Below, piece after piece: positions 53,091 to 62,912 of a stretch of 64,000 nucleotides of DNA. The position numbers and the translations under genes are program-made. Source of the stretch: Nocardia alni (lineage in GTDB: Bacteria > Actinomycetota > Actinomycetes > Mycobacteriales > Mycobacteriaceae). The DNA is taken from positions 22,312 through 86,311 of the forward strand of contig NZ_JAGPOX010000020.1 of the NCBI RefSeq assembly GCF_019038435.1, read 5' to 3'. Numbering within the stretch: position 1 is the stretch's first letter; each line of letters begins with the position of its first letter. Under the pieces are notes generated by a model that saw only the letters and a program-made list of their open reading frames with translations, was not told the origin of the DNA and ran no database searches.

Positions 53091-54785
53091 TTGGCCAACT
53101 TCGACTACGACGTGGTCGTGATCGGCTCCGGTTTCGGCGGGAGCGTCAGCGCGCTGCGCCTGACCGAGAAGGGCTACCGCGTCGCCGTCCTCGAATCCGG
53201 CCGCCGCTGGCCCGCCGAGGATATTCCCAAGTCGAATTGGAATGTGCGCAAGTCGATCTGGGCTCCCCGGCTCGGGCTGACCGGCCCGCAGCGGATCAGC
53301 CTGCTCGGCAAGTGCGCGGTGTTCTCCGCCTCCGGCGTGGGCGGCGGCTCCCTGATCTACGGCAACACTCTGTACGAGCCGCTGCCCAACTTCTACCGCG
53401 ACCAGCAGTGGGCGCACATCACCGACTGGCACAGCGAGCTGGCTCCCTACTACGACCAGGCCAAGCGCATGCTCGGGGTGGCGCCGAATCCACGCGTCAC
53501 CCCCGCCGACGAGGTCATCCGCTCGATCGCCGAGGATCTCGGCGTCGGGGAGACCTACCATCCCACCAACGTCGGGGTGTTCTTCAACGAGGAGGATCCC
53601 GGCACCGAGGTGGACGACCCGTACTTCGGCGGGGCGGGTCCGCAGCGCAGCGGCTGCATCCACTGCGCGCGCTGCTTCACCGGCTGCCCGCACAACGCCA
53701 AGAACACCACCCCGACCAACTACCTCTACCTGGCCGAACAGGCCGGGGCGAAGGTCTGGGAGCTGACCACCGCCACCAAGGTGCGGCCCATGATCGGCGG
53801 CGGTTACGCCATCGAGACGGCCCGCTCGGATCGCTGGATCCGCAAGCAGCGCAGGACCTTCACCGCGGAGCAGGTGGTGTTCGCCGCGGCGGCCCTCGGC
53901 ACGCAGAAGCTGCTGCACAAGATGCGCGAGGAGAAGGTGCTGCCGCATCTGTCACCGCGCCTGGGCGAGCTGACCCGCAGTAACTCCGAGGCGATCCTGG
54001 CCGTGGTCAGCCGCGAGCAGCGCGATTTCGCCGAGGGCATCGCGATCACCTCCTCGATCCACCCCGAACCCGACACCCACATCGAGGTGTGCCACTACGG
54101 CAAGGGCCAGAACGCGCTGTTCCCGATGTCGGTGCCGATCGTGGACGGCGGCGCGTTCCGGTTCCTGCGGTTCCTGCTGGCGATGGTGGTGCACCCTATG
54201 GTGTTCCTGCGCAGCCTCAACGCCAGGCACGCCTCGGAGAAGTCGGTGATCCTGCTGGTCATGCAGTCCCTGGACAATTCGCTGACCTCGTTCCGGCGCT
54301 GGGGGCGGCTGAAGACCAAAGAGGGCACCGGCACACCCAATCCGACCTGGATCCCGGCGGCGCACGATATCGGCCGCCGCTTCGCGGAGAAGGTGAACGG
54401 TGATGCGCACGGCCTGGTCATGGACGTGTTCAACATCCCCGCCACAGCGCACTACATCGGTGGCTGCGTGATCGGCGAGGGCCCCGACGAGGGCGTGGTC
54501 GACCCGTATCAGCGGGTGTTCGGGCATCCGGGCCTGCATGTCGCGGACGGTTCGGCGGTCACGGCGAATCTGGGCGTGAACCCGTCCCTGACCATCACCG
54601 CCCAGGCCGAGCGCGCGATGGCCTTCTGGCCGAACAAGGGCGCGACCGATCCGCGACCGCGGCTGGGCACGCGGTATCGGCGGATCGATCCTGTCGCACC
54701 GATCCAGCCGACGGTGCCGGTCTGGGCCCCGGGCGCCCTGCGCCTGCCGATCAGCCCGGTCGATCCGGCGGTCCCCACCGCCTGA
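53091..54785 (+). CDS. choD: GMC-type FAD oxidoreductase, ChoD (cholesterol oxidase)-like
   Basis: 564 residues, TTG start with AGAGGAAG upstream. FAD site at the N-terminus: YDVVVIGSGFGGSVSALRLT and LESGRRWP. ASGVGGGSLIYGNTLY and HITDWHSELAPYYDQAKRML follow. A Cys-rich segment CIHCARCFTGCPHNAKN, conserved in the mycobacterial ChoD group, lies near residue 188. The C-terminal VADGSAVTANLGVNPSLTIT is typical of the family. The name cholesterol oxidase is debated for this group; a related sterol or hydroxy-lipid is possible. Monocistronic. Confidence 0.88.
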   Translation: MANFDYDVVVIGSGFGGSVSALRLTEKGYRVAVLESGRRWPAEDIPKSNWNVRKSIWAPRLGLTGPQRISLLGKCAVFSASGVGGGSLIYGNTLYEPLPNFYRDQQWAHITDWHSELAPYYDQAKRMLGVAPNPRVTPADEVIRSIAEDLGVGETYHPTNVGVFFNEEDPGTEVDDPYFGGAGPQRSGCIHCARCFTGCPHNAKNTTPTNYLYLAEQAGAKVWELTTATKVRPMIGGGYAIETARSDRWIRKQRRTFTAEQVVFAAAALGTQKLLHKMREEKVLPHLSPRLGELTRSNSEAILAVVSREQRDFAEGIAITSSIHPEPDTHIEVCHYGKGQNALFPMSVPIVDGGAFRFLRFLLAMVVHPMVFLRSLNARHASEKSVILLVMQSLDNSLTSFRRWGRLKTKEGTGTPNPTWIPAAHDIGRRFAEKVNGDAHGLVMDVFNIPATAHYIGGCVIGEGPDEGVVDPYQRVFGHPGLHVADGSAVTANLGVNPSLTITAQAERAMAFWPNKGATDPRPRLGTRYRRIDPVAPIQPTVPVWAPGALRLPISPVDPAVPTA

Positions 54786-54897
54786 ACTCACCCACCCCGG
54801 TAAACGACAGAACACGTTCGCGGCAGTTCCGTTCCCGGATACGCGCGGGCATTTATGCTGTGCCATAACGAGTGTCGAGGGGAAGGCGGGTCGTCCA

Positions 54898-55794
54898 ATG
54901 CTCGTGCGAGTGCAGAATGCCGCCGGGACCTTGGCAGAGCGGGTGCTGATCGACTGGTTGCGCACCTGGAAGGGGCCGCAGGCGCCACATGGGGTGGCCG
55001 CGGTCAACTGCAGTTTGTTCTTCGAAGACAGACTCCATCAGTTCGACGCGATCGTGTGGACGCCCACCGCATGCGTGGTCATCGAGGCCGAGGCGCTGGT
55101 GGATCGGGCGTCCGGGGAACTCGAGGTGCCGCTGAACGGGCCGTGGCGGGTCGGCAGCCAGGTCGTCTCGCTGGAGGGCGGGGAGCGGCGGCCCCCGCTG
55201 GACACCTCGCGCGAGCACACGTACGCGTTGCAGAGTTGGCTGGCCCAGCGCGGTCTCGGGCAGCGGGTCGTGCAGGGCGCGGTGCTGGTGGTCCCACAGC
55301 AGGGCGTCAAGCTGCGGGTGAAGCAGCTGTGGAACGATCCCTACCTCCAGGTGGTGCTCGGTGACCGGCCCGAGCACCTGGCCGAGTACCTGAACGCGCT
55401 GGCCTCGCTGGGCCGCGCGCAGTGGACGATCAACGATGTGGCGATGGCGTTCCGCGGGCTGAACATCCTGCCCTATCTGCCCGCGCCGCAGGACCTCATC
55501 GCCGAGGGCTTCGGCGGGCCGGTGGACGTCACACTCTGGCACGGCGGACCGCAGCAGGCGCAGGCCGAGGCCTACCTGGAGGAGCAGTGGCAGGCCGAAC
55601 AGCTCGCCACCGAGGGTAAGAGAACGGTCAACATGCCGTGGTACTCGCCGTGGGAGCTGTATCCACGGCAGTCCGGCGACATCGACCTGGGCCGCACGTT
55701 CATGCGCGTGTTCCTGGCGCTGGGCATGCTCATCGGGATTGTGTGGCTGGTGTGGTTCGTGATCGCGATGCTGCTGCAGTACGGCCCGGTCTGA
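54898..55794 (+). CDS. membrane-anchored protein with a nuclease-related (NERD-like) domain
   Basis: 298 residues. The N-terminal 130 residues resemble NERD domains (ERVLIDWLRTWKG, FEDRLHQFDAIVWTPTACVVIEAE), an RE-like fold with Asp and Glu at the expected core positions. A middle helical region (RPEHLAEYLNALASLGRAQW) leads to a single strong membrane helix at about 268-292 at the C-terminus. The protein would be tail-anchored with its domain in the cytoplasm. Function unknown. A usual Lys of the core motif is not evident, so activity is doubtful. Confidence 0.7.
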   Translation: MLVRVQNAAGTLAERVLIDWLRTWKGPQAPHGVAAVNCSLFFEDRLHQFDAIVWTPTACVVIEAEALVDRASGELEVPLNGPWRVGSQVVSLEGGERRPPLDTSREHTYALQSWLAQRGLGQRVVQGAVLVVPQQGVKLRVKQLWNDPYLQVVLGDRPEHLAEYLNALASLGRAQWTINDVAMAFRGLNILPYLPAPQDLIAEGFGGPVDVTLWHGGPQQAQAEAYLEEQWQAEQLATEGKRTVNMPWYSPWELYPRQSGDIDLGRTFMRVFLALGMLIGIVWLVWFVIAMLLQYGPV

Positions 55795-55795
55795 C

Positions 55796-56425
55796 CTACG
55801 GGGACGGTGAACCGGCGGGGTGGGTGAGCGCGGTCAGGGCCGCGTACATCGCGGTAACAAGCGCGACCGCGGTCGCCGTGCCGCCCACCACATCGGTCGG
55901 ATAGTGGTAGCCGAGCCCGACCATCCCGACCGCGATCACCGGTAGCAGCACCACCGCGACCACCGCCTCGATGGCCCGAATCCGCGCGGTCGGCGCGACG
56001 AGTACGAAACCCGTAGCGATAGCCATGAATTGGACGGTGTGCCCGCTGGGATAGGCCAGATAGTGATGAAGATGCCTGTGCCACACGTACTTCAGCGCAT
56101 AGGTGTTGAGCGCGACCGCAAGTTCCGGTGCCACCAACAGGAATCCGGCCCGCCACCAGTCTCGCCGCCACGCGTACCACAGCACACCCACCAACAGCAC
56201 CACGAGCACGACAGGAGCGTCACTGGGCGTCACCAGCACCCGATACCAACCCGGATGCGAGTCCAGCGCGGAGTGAATGTGCCCATCCACCACCCGATCG
56301 AACCCGGTCGGCCCGCCACCCGCCGGAAAGCTCAGCGGCAGTAACACGGTGACCAGCACGCCGAGCAGTACGGTCAGTGCCATGAGCGCGGCACGGTAGG
56401 TAACGAGGGCGGGCGGGCGGTTCAC
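55796..56425 (-). CDS. PAP2-family membrane phosphatase
   Basis: 209 residues from the GTG at 56425 with AAGGTCGAG upstream. About six membrane helices. The three phosphatase motifs are K-x6-R-like KYVWHRHLHHYLAY, PSGHT and GYHYPTDVVGG (motif 3 with Tyr in place of the usual Ser-Arg). The altered motifs 1 and 3 resemble other actinobacterial members. Likely substrate is a lipid phosphate or pyrophosphate. Its end abuts the convergent NERD-like gene. Confidence 0.82.
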   Translation of the reverse strand: MNRPPALVTYRAALMALTVLLGVLVTVLLPLSFPAGGGPTGFDRVVDGHIHSALDSHPGWYRVLVTPSDAPVVLVVLLVGVLWYAWRRDWWRAGFLLVAPELAVALNTYALKYVWHRHLHHYLAYPSGHTVQFMAIATGFVLVAPTARIRAIEAVVAVVLLPVIAVGMVGLGYHYPTDVVGGTATAVALVTAMYAALTALTHPAGSPSP

Positions 56426-56748
56426 GCACTCGACCTTATCCGGGCCTCGCCACCACCCCGCGTCGCGCGCACCGGCCCCGACGCCGCGGTGACACCTGCC
56501 TGCCACCCCGCCGAGAGTGACAGCACCGGCAGTCGTGGAGGGTATGTGCTGCCGTCATGCTGCTGGCAGGGGGCGGACGTCTCCAGCCTTCGAGACTCGG
56601 GTTTCGCGCGCCAAGCCACTGGAGCGATCCGCTGGTCTCGGCCCGACCCGGCCGGCGGGGACCGGCCAGAACATCTCGATGCGGAGCTGCGCCCACCCGA
56701 CACCCGGGATCACCCTGTGGCCGTGCTCAGGTGAGCACAGTCCGTAAC
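56426..56748. other. gap between PAP2 and acyl-CoA oxidase genes
   Basis: No gene or clear hairpin is seen. It should contain the PAP2 promoter on its left side and the end of the oxidase transcript on its right. Confidence 0.3.
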
Positions 56749-58827
56749 TTACTGCCCCTGATGCACGCTCGCGTCGTTCAGCATGGCCGATCGGAGTGAC
56801 TCCTCCGGGACGCCCATCGCCTCGACCAGGATGCGGCTGTGCGGGCGCAGGCGGTCGACCAGTTCGTTCACACCGCGGCGGACCTGTTTGGCCCGGTCCA
56901 CCGACATGAAGCGGTGCATGATGAACCAGGCCTGGTTCTGCTCCAGGGTCGAGTAGACATACAGGTCGCAGACGGTTTCGGCGAGGGTTCGGGCTTCCTC
57001 GTCCTGGATGTCGGCGATGCCCTCGATGAACGCCTCCAGTGTCAGGCGCTCGATATGGGCCTCGCCGGCGAGCAGGATGTGGTCCTGTGCGTTGTTGAAC
57101 GCCTCGAAGGGGTTGGTCTCCTTCGCGCGGGCACGCAGCCGGTGGGCGGCGGTGCGCACGAGGTAGTCCTCGCGGTCGGCGAACAATTGCAGTTGGACCG
57201 CGCGGCGGGACAGGTCGCCCTCGTCGAGCGAATCGCCGGTGCGGTCGCGCAGGCGCTGGATCAGTTGGCGCACACCGGAACTCTCGCGCACGACGTCGCG
57301 GGCCATGGTGGCCGCGAAGCGCACCCAGCCCAGGGCGTCCAGATCGCGGACCTCGTCGGAGTAGGAGGTCAGCAGGTCCTTGGCGACCAGCTGGGTGAGG
57401 ACCACGTTGTCGCCCTCGAACGTGGTGAACACGTCGGTGTCGGCCTTCAGGGTGACCAGGCGGTTCTCGGTGAGATATCCGGCGCCGCCGCAGGCCTCGC
57501 GGCACTCCTGGATCGCGCGGGTGGCGTGCCTGGTCTGCGCGACCTTGAGCCCGGCGGCCCGCTTCTCCAGGGCCCGCTGCGCGCCCTGAGCCAGGTCCTG
57601 GCCGGTCTGGATGAGGTGCATGCGGCGCACCAGGTCGTTCTGGGCGAAGGACAGGGCGAACGCGCGTGCCACATGCGGCAGCAGGCGACGCTGATGGCTG
57701 CGGTAGTCCAGCAGCAGCACCTCCTCGCCGGTGTCCGGATCGTCGAACTGGCGACGCTGGTCGGCGTAGCGCAGGGCGATGCTCAGCGCCACGCGCGCAC
57801 CCGCGGCCGCGGCCCCGCCGACGCTGATCCGCCCGCGCACCAGCGTGCCGAGCGTGGTGAAGAAGCGGCGGCTGGGATTGTCGATCTCGGAGCTGTACGT
57901 GCCGTCCGGGTCCACGTCGGCGTAGCGGTTGAGCAGGTTCTCGCGCGGGATCCGGACGTGATCGAACAGGATGCGGCCGTTGTCGACCCCGGGCAGCCCG
58001 CCCTTGAGCCCGCAGTCGCCGGTCGTGACGCCGGGCAGATCGCCGCCGTCGGCATCGCGGATCGGCACCAGGAAGCAGTGCACGCCCTTGCCCTCGCCGC
58101 CGGTGATCAACTGTGCGAAGACCGCCGCCATGCGCGCGTGCTGCGCCGCGCCGCCGATGTAGTCCTTGCGCGAGGATTCGGTCGGGCTGTGCACCACGAA
58201 TTCCCGCGTCGCCGGATCGTAGGTGGCCGTCGTCTCGAGGTTCGCCACATCGCTGCCGTGCCCGGATTCGGTCATCGCGAAGCAGCCGAGCAGATCCAGC
58301 GATATGAGCTGCCGCACGACCTCGGCATGGCGCTCGGTGCCCAGATTCTCCACCGCGCCGCCGAACAGACCCCATTGGACGCCGCATTTCACCCACAGCG
58401 ACAGATCCGCGTACGCGAGCATCTCCAGACCCGTCACCGCGCCGCCGGGATCGGCGGTGCCGCCGTGCTCACGCTGGAATCCGCGCTCGGCCAAGCCGAA
58501 CGTGGAGACCAAGCGCATCTGGTCGAGGACCCGGGCCCGCGCGGCGCGATAGTCCAGGTACGAATCGCCGGCCAGGCGCTCGTCGGCGAGGTGGGGGCGC
58601 GCCTGATCGCGAACATCCCGCCACGGGCCGTCGAGCGCCTCACGCAGATGCGCCGCCGTCACCGCGGGGTCCGCGGGCGCTGCCTGCTCTGCTGCGCCGG
58701 CCTGCTCTGCCGCGCCGGCGACCTCACCGGTCTCGGCCTGCTCTGCCGGGCGGGGCGGCTCCGCCGTCACCACCTGCTCCGCAGTCGCCGCTTTTCCCAC
58801 CGTCCGAGTATCACCGTCGGATGCCAT
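56749..58827 (-). CDS. acyl-CoA oxidase / long acyl-CoA dehydrogenase
   Basis: 692 residues. An N-terminal extension of about 50 residues is Ala/Glu/Pro-rich with GAAEQAGAAEQA. The catalytic part follows the acyl-CoA oxidase plan: GCFAMTESGHGSDVANLETT (FAD and substrate loop), EFVVHSPTESSRKDYIGGAA, FDHVRIPRENLLNRYADV, then CREACGGAGYLTENRL and DVFTTFEGDNVVLTQLVAK with the catalytic Glu. It should carry out the first step of beta-oxidation with oxygen or an electron-transfer flavoprotein. Single gene. Confidence 0.92.
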   Translation of the reverse strand: MASDGDTRTVGKAATAEQVVTAEPPRPAEQAETGEVAGAAEQAGAAEQAAPADPAVTAAHLREALDGPWRDVRDQARPHLADERLAGDSYLDYRAARARVLDQMRLVSTFGLAERGFQREHGGTADPGGAVTGLEMLAYADLSLWVKCGVQWGLFGGAVENLGTERHAEVVRQLISLDLLGCFAMTESGHGSDVANLETTATYDPATREFVVHSPTESSRKDYIGGAAQHARMAAVFAQLITGGEGKGVHCFLVPIRDADGGDLPGVTTGDCGLKGGLPGVDNGRILFDHVRIPRENLLNRYADVDPDGTYSSEIDNPSRRFFTTLGTLVRGRISVGGAAAAGARVALSIALRYADQRRQFDDPDTGEEVLLLDYRSHQRRLLPHVARAFALSFAQNDLVRRMHLIQTGQDLAQGAQRALEKRAAGLKVAQTRHATRAIQECREACGGAGYLTENRLVTLKADTDVFTTFEGDNVVLTQLVAKDLLTSYSDEVRDLDALGWVRFAATMARDVVRESSGVRQLIQRLRDRTGDSLDEGDLSRRAVQLQLFADREDYLVRTAAHRLRARAKETNPFEAFNNAQDHILLAGEAHIERLTLEAFIEGIADIQDEEARTLAETVCDLYVYSTLEQNQAWFIMHRFMSVDRAKQVRRGVNELVDRLRPHSRILVEAMGVPEESLRSAMLNDASVHQGQ

Positions 58828-59264
58828 GTCCCGACCCTAGCTCGCGCGGGTGACAAGACTTCGCCGACTCGGCTCACAACGCATCCCCGACCGCGCGACA
58901 TCGCACTTCCGGGCCACAGGTGACGCTGCTCACCCGTGCCCCCGCCGGTACACGTTCGACACTCCGGGGAATCGCTGAGACGGCTCATCCGCGCCACCCG
59001 TCGGCGCATGTACGGCACTACTGGGCCGCGGCCGCAACACACCCCGATTCGGCGATCATGACGCGCACTCCGGCAGGCCGGCGAGGCGCGACGACATCGA
59101 CGAACGCACGACATCGCAAGAGCTCCGGCCTCGATCTCATCGATGCCGGACTCCTGCTCAGCGATGCCGGACTCCTGGCACGAAGCGCGACCGCCAGGCT
59201 GGGACCTGAGCCGGTCCTGTGACAGGGCACACCGCACGACGCGAAACCCATCCGTTCCCCGGGG
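58828..59264. other. gap between the oxidase and exporter genes
   Basis: No convincing gene. CGATGCCGGACTCCTG is duplicated (59140 and 59162, 22 bp apart). Promoters of the oxidase (left) and exporter (right) are expected but not resolved. Confidence 0.3.
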
Positions 59265-60785
59265 ATGACACCAGGTGGAAGAACCCTCTACCTTGCACGT
59301 GTGGACTACGAGGTGCCTACGGAAGCTATCCAAATAGATGCCCCGCACTCACGGCCCCGCTGGCGGCGCGCGGTCGACCGGGTCGTCGACCGGCTGGTCG
59401 CCAAACGTATCGCGACGGTCGATGCGGTGGTCGAGGTCCCGACGCCGCTCAGACCCATCGATCTGTCCGACGATGCCGAGGTCACCCAGGTGCTGGAGCT
59501 GGCCGAGCGGGTCGGCGAGGTGGTGCTGTCCTCGGGCACCGCGGTCACCGACACCACGACACAGATCGAATTCATCGCCGCCACATACGGTCTGGCCGAC
59601 GTCGACATCGACGTCACCTACAACGCGATCCGTATCTCCGCCGACCGCGGGCCCAACCTGCCGCCCGCGTCCACCATGCGGGTGGTGCAATACCGCACCC
59701 TGGACTTCACCCGTCTGGCCGCCGTCGACCGGCTGACCCGCCGCATCCGCCGCGAGATCGTGCCGGTCGAGGACGCGCACGCCGCCCTCGCCGAGCTCAC
59801 CTCGGCCCCGCACCCGTACAACCGCTGGGTGGCGACGGCGGGCTGGGCGCTGCTGGCGGCCTCGATCGGGCTGCTGCTCGGCGGCGGATGGCTGGTCGCC
59901 GTCTGCAGCTGCGCGGCCACCGCCGCGATCGACCGCACCAACCGGGCCCTCAACTATCGCGGCCTGCCCACGTTCTTCCAGGCCATGGTCGGCGGCGCGA
60001 TCGCCACCGTGCCCGCGATCCTGCTCGCCACCTTGCCACACCGCATCGAGGCGAATCCGTCGCTTATCGTCGCGGCCGGAATCACCGTGCTACTCAGTGG
60101 GTTACAGCTCGTCGGCGCGGTGGAGGACGCCATCACCGGCGCACCCATCACCGCCTCGGCGCGCATGCTCGAGGTACTGATGGTCACCGGCGGGATCATC
60201 GCCGGAGTGGCGCTGGCGCTGCGCGGGGCCGATCTGCTGCACGCGGGGGTGCCACCGATCGATATCAACGCCGGGCGCACCACCGCCAACCTCCCGATCA
60301 AGGTCGCCGCCGGTGCGGTCGGTTCGCTGGCGTTCGCGCTGGCCTGCTACGCGGAACGGCGCGCGCTGGCCGCGGCGGCCGTCAGCGGTGGGGTGGCGAC
60401 GGCGTTCTACCTGCTCACACAGCGGTACGGAGAGGTCGGACCGATCTTCTCCTCGGGTGTCGCGGCCTGTGTCGTCGGCCTGGCCGGTGGTCTCATGGCC
60501 CGGCGCGCGCTGACCCCGCCGCTGGTCGTCGCGATGGCCGGAATCACCCCGCTGCTACCGGGTCTGTCGGTGTATCGCGGGCTCTCGGCGCTGCTCAACG
60601 ACCAGCAGTCGGTCGGCCTGAGCCAGCTGCTGGCCGCGTTCGGCGTCGGCTGCGCGCTCGCCGCCGGGGTCACCCTCGGTGAATGGATCGCTCGACTGCT
60701 GCGGCGGCCGCGAATCCTCAATCGGGTCAAGAATATTCGCCGCCCCTCGGTGGAGACCGGCGAATTCCCGATCATCCGTTCGTGA
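59265..60785 (+). CDS. threonine/serine exporter (ThrE-like)
   Basis: 506 residues from the ATG at 59265; a GTG at 59301 is an alternative. The N-terminal half has the ThrE cytoplasmic domain (ELAERVGEVVLSSGTAVTDT, TYNAIRISADRGP). It is followed by ten predicted membrane helices in two sets, with the family segment GGLMARRALTPPLVVAMAGITPLLPG and SVYRG. It should export threonine, serine or small peptides by proton exchange. The end overlaps the convergent TetR gene by 14 bp. Confidence 0.9.
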   Translation: MTPGGRTLYLARVDYEVPTEAIQIDAPHSRPRWRRAVDRVVDRLVAKRIATVDAVVEVPTPLRPIDLSDDAEVTQVLELAERVGEVVLSSGTAVTDTTTQIEFIAATYGLADVDIDVTYNAIRISADRGPNLPPASTMRVVQYRTLDFTRLAAVDRLTRRIRREIVPVEDAHAALAELTSAPHPYNRWVATAGWALLAASIGLLLGGGWLVAVCSCAATAAIDRTNRALNYRGLPTFFQAMVGGAIATVPAILLATLPHRIEANPSLIVAAGITVLLSGLQLVGAVEDAITGAPITASARMLEVLMVTGGIIAGVALALRGADLLHAGVPPIDINAGRTTANLPIKVAAGAVGSLAFALACYAERRALAAAAVSGGVATAFYLLTQRYGEVGPIFSSGVAACVVGLAGGLMARRALTPPLVVAMAGITPLLPGLSVYRGLSALLNDQQSVGLSQLLAAFGVGCALAAGVTLGEWIARLLRRPRILNRVKNIRRPSVETGEFPIIRS

Positions 60786-61620
60786 TGACCCCGATGCTGC
60801 GGCCCAGATCCTCCAGCGTCGCGTCGAACAGCACGTCCGGATCGTCCACGGTCATCGGGTAATTACCGAACACCTCGAGGGTGACGTGGCCGTAGATCCT
60901 GGCCCAGAACGTGATCATCAGATAGGTCACGCCCAGGTCCAGCTTCTCGGCCGGGAACTTCTGCCCCGATTCGGCCAGCACGCAGAGCAATTCGGACTGG
61001 AAGCCGATCAGGTCCTCGCGCAACGCCTCCGGGATCGCGTCCGAGGACGGGAGCACCACATCGTAGGTGGTCAGCAGGCGGGCGGCCGCCCGCAGGAAGA
61101 TCCGGCCGAACGGCTCGTCGAATTGCCGCATGGCACTGCGGTTTCCGCCTGCCGGGGAGGCGAACACCAGGGTGAACTCCGAGGCGTGGGCCAACGCCCA
61201 GCGGCGAAAACCCTTGCAGATGGCGAACAGTTGAATCACGCCGTCGTCCGGGAGCGCGGCGACCTCGGCGGCCAGCTCCTCGGCCAGATCGATGCAGATG
61301 TCGCGCCGCAGCGCCGCGGCCAGATCCTCCCGCGAGGCGTAGTACCGGTACAGCGCCGGCGCGGTGATGCCGAGGGCGCGCGCGATCGCGCGCAGGGTCA
61401 CCGCCTCCGGGCCCTGCTCGGCCAACAGGGTTCTGGCCACGCGACGAATGTCGGTGTCGTTGACAGCGGGCACCCGGCCGCGGCGGCCGGTTTCGCCCGC
61501 CCGGCGCCCGGACCCGCCGCCCCGATGTGTGAATTCGCCGCCACGGGGCGCCGCCTCGCCCGATGCGGCGTCACGGTCGGCTTGTTCATCGAATGAGCGA
61601 GGCCCTTCCTGGTTACGCAA
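60772..61620 (-). CDS. TetR family regulator
   Basis: 282 residues from the TTG at 61620 with GGAGGACAC upstream. The first 50 residues are charged and Arg/Gly-rich. The TetR HTH follows: DIRRVARTLLAEQGPEAVTL, RAIARALGITAPALYRYYASREDL. The C-terminal domain (GFRRWALAHASEFTLVFASP, LGVTYLMITFWARIYGHVTLEVFG) is of the TetR_C WHG type. It lies 65 bp downstream of the P450 gene on the same strand and may control it. Confidence 0.88.
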   Translation of the reverse strand: MRNQEGPRSFDEQADRDAASGEAAPRGGEFTHRGGGSGRRAGETGRRGRVPAVNDTDIRRVARTLLAEQGPEAVTLRAIARALGITAPALYRYYASREDLAAALRRDICIDLAEELAAEVAALPDDGVIQLFAICKGFRRWALAHASEFTLVFASPAGGNRSAMRQFDEPFGRIFLRAAARLLTTYDVVLPSSDAIPEALREDLIGFQSELLCVLAESGQKFPAEKLDLGVTYLMITFWARIYGHVTLEVFGNYPMTVDDPDVLFDATLEDLGRSIGVITNG

Positions 61621-61685
61621 GTGTCCTCCTATGCCCGACGACGGTGCTTGCCCGCCGTCGCACCCACCTGCGCGGGTCCGACCGC

Positions 61686-62912
61686 TTATTCGTAAGCAAC
61701 CTGCCAGCTCTTGATTCCGTTCAACCATCCTGAGCGTAGCCGCACGGGATCGGAGATCTGACGCAGGTTCGGCATCACGTCGGCGATCGCGTTGAAGATC
61801 AGGTCCAGTTGCAGCCGGGCGAGGTTGGCGCCCACGCAGTAGTGCGTGCCGGTGCCGCCGAATCCGACGTGCGGGTTCGGGTCTCGCAGCACATTGAACT
61901 CGAAGGGCTTCTCGAAGCGCTCCTCGTCGAAGTTCGCCGAGGCGTAGAACAGCCCGACGCGCTGGCCCTTCTTGACCTCCTGACCGCCGATCTCGGTGTC
62001 CGACAGGGCGGTTCGCTGGAAGGCGATGACCGGGGTGGCCCATCGGACGATCTCGTCGGGCGCGGTGCGCGGGCGCTGGGCCTTGTAGATCTCCCACTGT
62101 TCGGGGTTGTCGACGAACGCCTTCATACCGTGTGTGGTGGCGTTGCGGGTGGTCTCGTTGCCCGCGACCGACAGCAGGATGACGAACCAGGCGAATTCGT
62201 CGGAGCCGAGGGATTCACCGTCCACGTCGGCGCCGACCAGCTGGCTCACGATGTCCTCGGCCGGACAGCCTCGCCGCTCCTCGGCCAGATTCCAGGAGTA
62301 GCCCATGATTTCGGCCGTGGCCATCTTGTGGTCGCCGTTGAAGTCCGGGTCGTCGTAGCCCATCATCGTGTTGGACCATTCGAACAGCTTGCCGCGGTCG
62401 GCCTGTGGCACGCCCAGCAGCTCGGCGATCGCCTGCAGGGGCAGCTCGGAGGCGACCTGGGTGACGAAGTCACCACCGCCGTTCTTCTTGGCCTCGTGCA
62501 CGATTCGCTGCGCGCGCTCGCGCAGCGCGTCGCGCAGGCTCTCCACCGCGCGCGGGGTGAAACCGCGAGAGATGATGCGGCGCAACTTGTCGTGCGAGGG
62601 CGGATCCTGATTGACCAGCATCCCGCGCTGGATGTCGATCTCCTCGCGGGCGATGTCGTCGTAGAAGCGGATCACCGCGGTGTTCTCGTAGTTGGAGAAC
62701 ACCTCCGGCTTCTTGGAGATCTCCTTGATGTCGTCCAGGCGGCTGACCACCCAGTAGCCGTCGTCGCCGAAGCCGGCGGCGTTGTGCGGCTGCTCGACCC
62801 ACCACACCGGGGCGGCGCGACGCAGTTCGGCCCACTCCGCGACAGGCAAACGACTGGCAAGCAGATCGGGGTCGGTGAAATCGAAGGTGTGCGAAATGGA
62901 CGGGGCGGACAC
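61686..62912 (-). CDS. cytochrome P450, CYP125-like steroid 26-monooxygenase
   Basis: 408 residues from the GTG at 62912 (GAGGAGG upstream). Heme ligand loop HVGFGGTGTHYCVGANLAR, I-helix VAGNETTRNATTHGM, ExxR in DEIVRWATPVIAF context. FDFTDPDLLASRLPVAEWAE, FTPRAVESLRD, ELPLQAIAELLGVPQADRGK and the C-terminal RLRSGWLNGIKSWQV are close to CYP125, which starts cholesterol side-chain degradation by C26 oxidation. CYP124 or CYP142 relatives are less likely by these motifs. Whether this is the main sterol P450 of the genome is unknown. Confidence 0.88.
   Translation of the reverse strand: MSAPSISHTFDFTDPDLLASRLPVAEWAELRRAAPVWWVEQPHNAAGFGDDGYWVVSRLDDIKEISKKPEVFSNYENTAVIRFYDDIAREEIDIQRGMLVNQDPPSHDKLRRIISRGFTPRAVESLRDALRERAQRIVHEAKKNGGGDFVTQVASELPLQAIAELLGVPQADRGKLFEWSNTMMGYDDPDFNGDHKMATAEIMGYSWNLAEERRGCPAEDIVSQLVGADVDGESLGSDEFAWFVILLSVAGNETTRNATTHGMKAFVDNPEQWEIYKAQRPRTAPDEIVRWATPVIAFQRTALSDTEIGGQEVKKGQRVGLFYASANFDEERFEKPFEFNVLRDPNPHVGFGGTGTHYCVGANLARLQLDLIFNAIADVMPNLRQISDPVRLRSGWLNGIKSWQVAYE

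Noticed and set aside
56839..58923. 694-codon open frame opposite the acyl-CoA oxidase
   Set aside because: Antisense shadow with no domain and no ribosome site.
59130..59180. Duplicated CGATGCCGGACTCCTG as a regulatory element
   Set aside because: Only two copies, 22 bp apart, no symmetry and no position relative to a promoter that can be defined.
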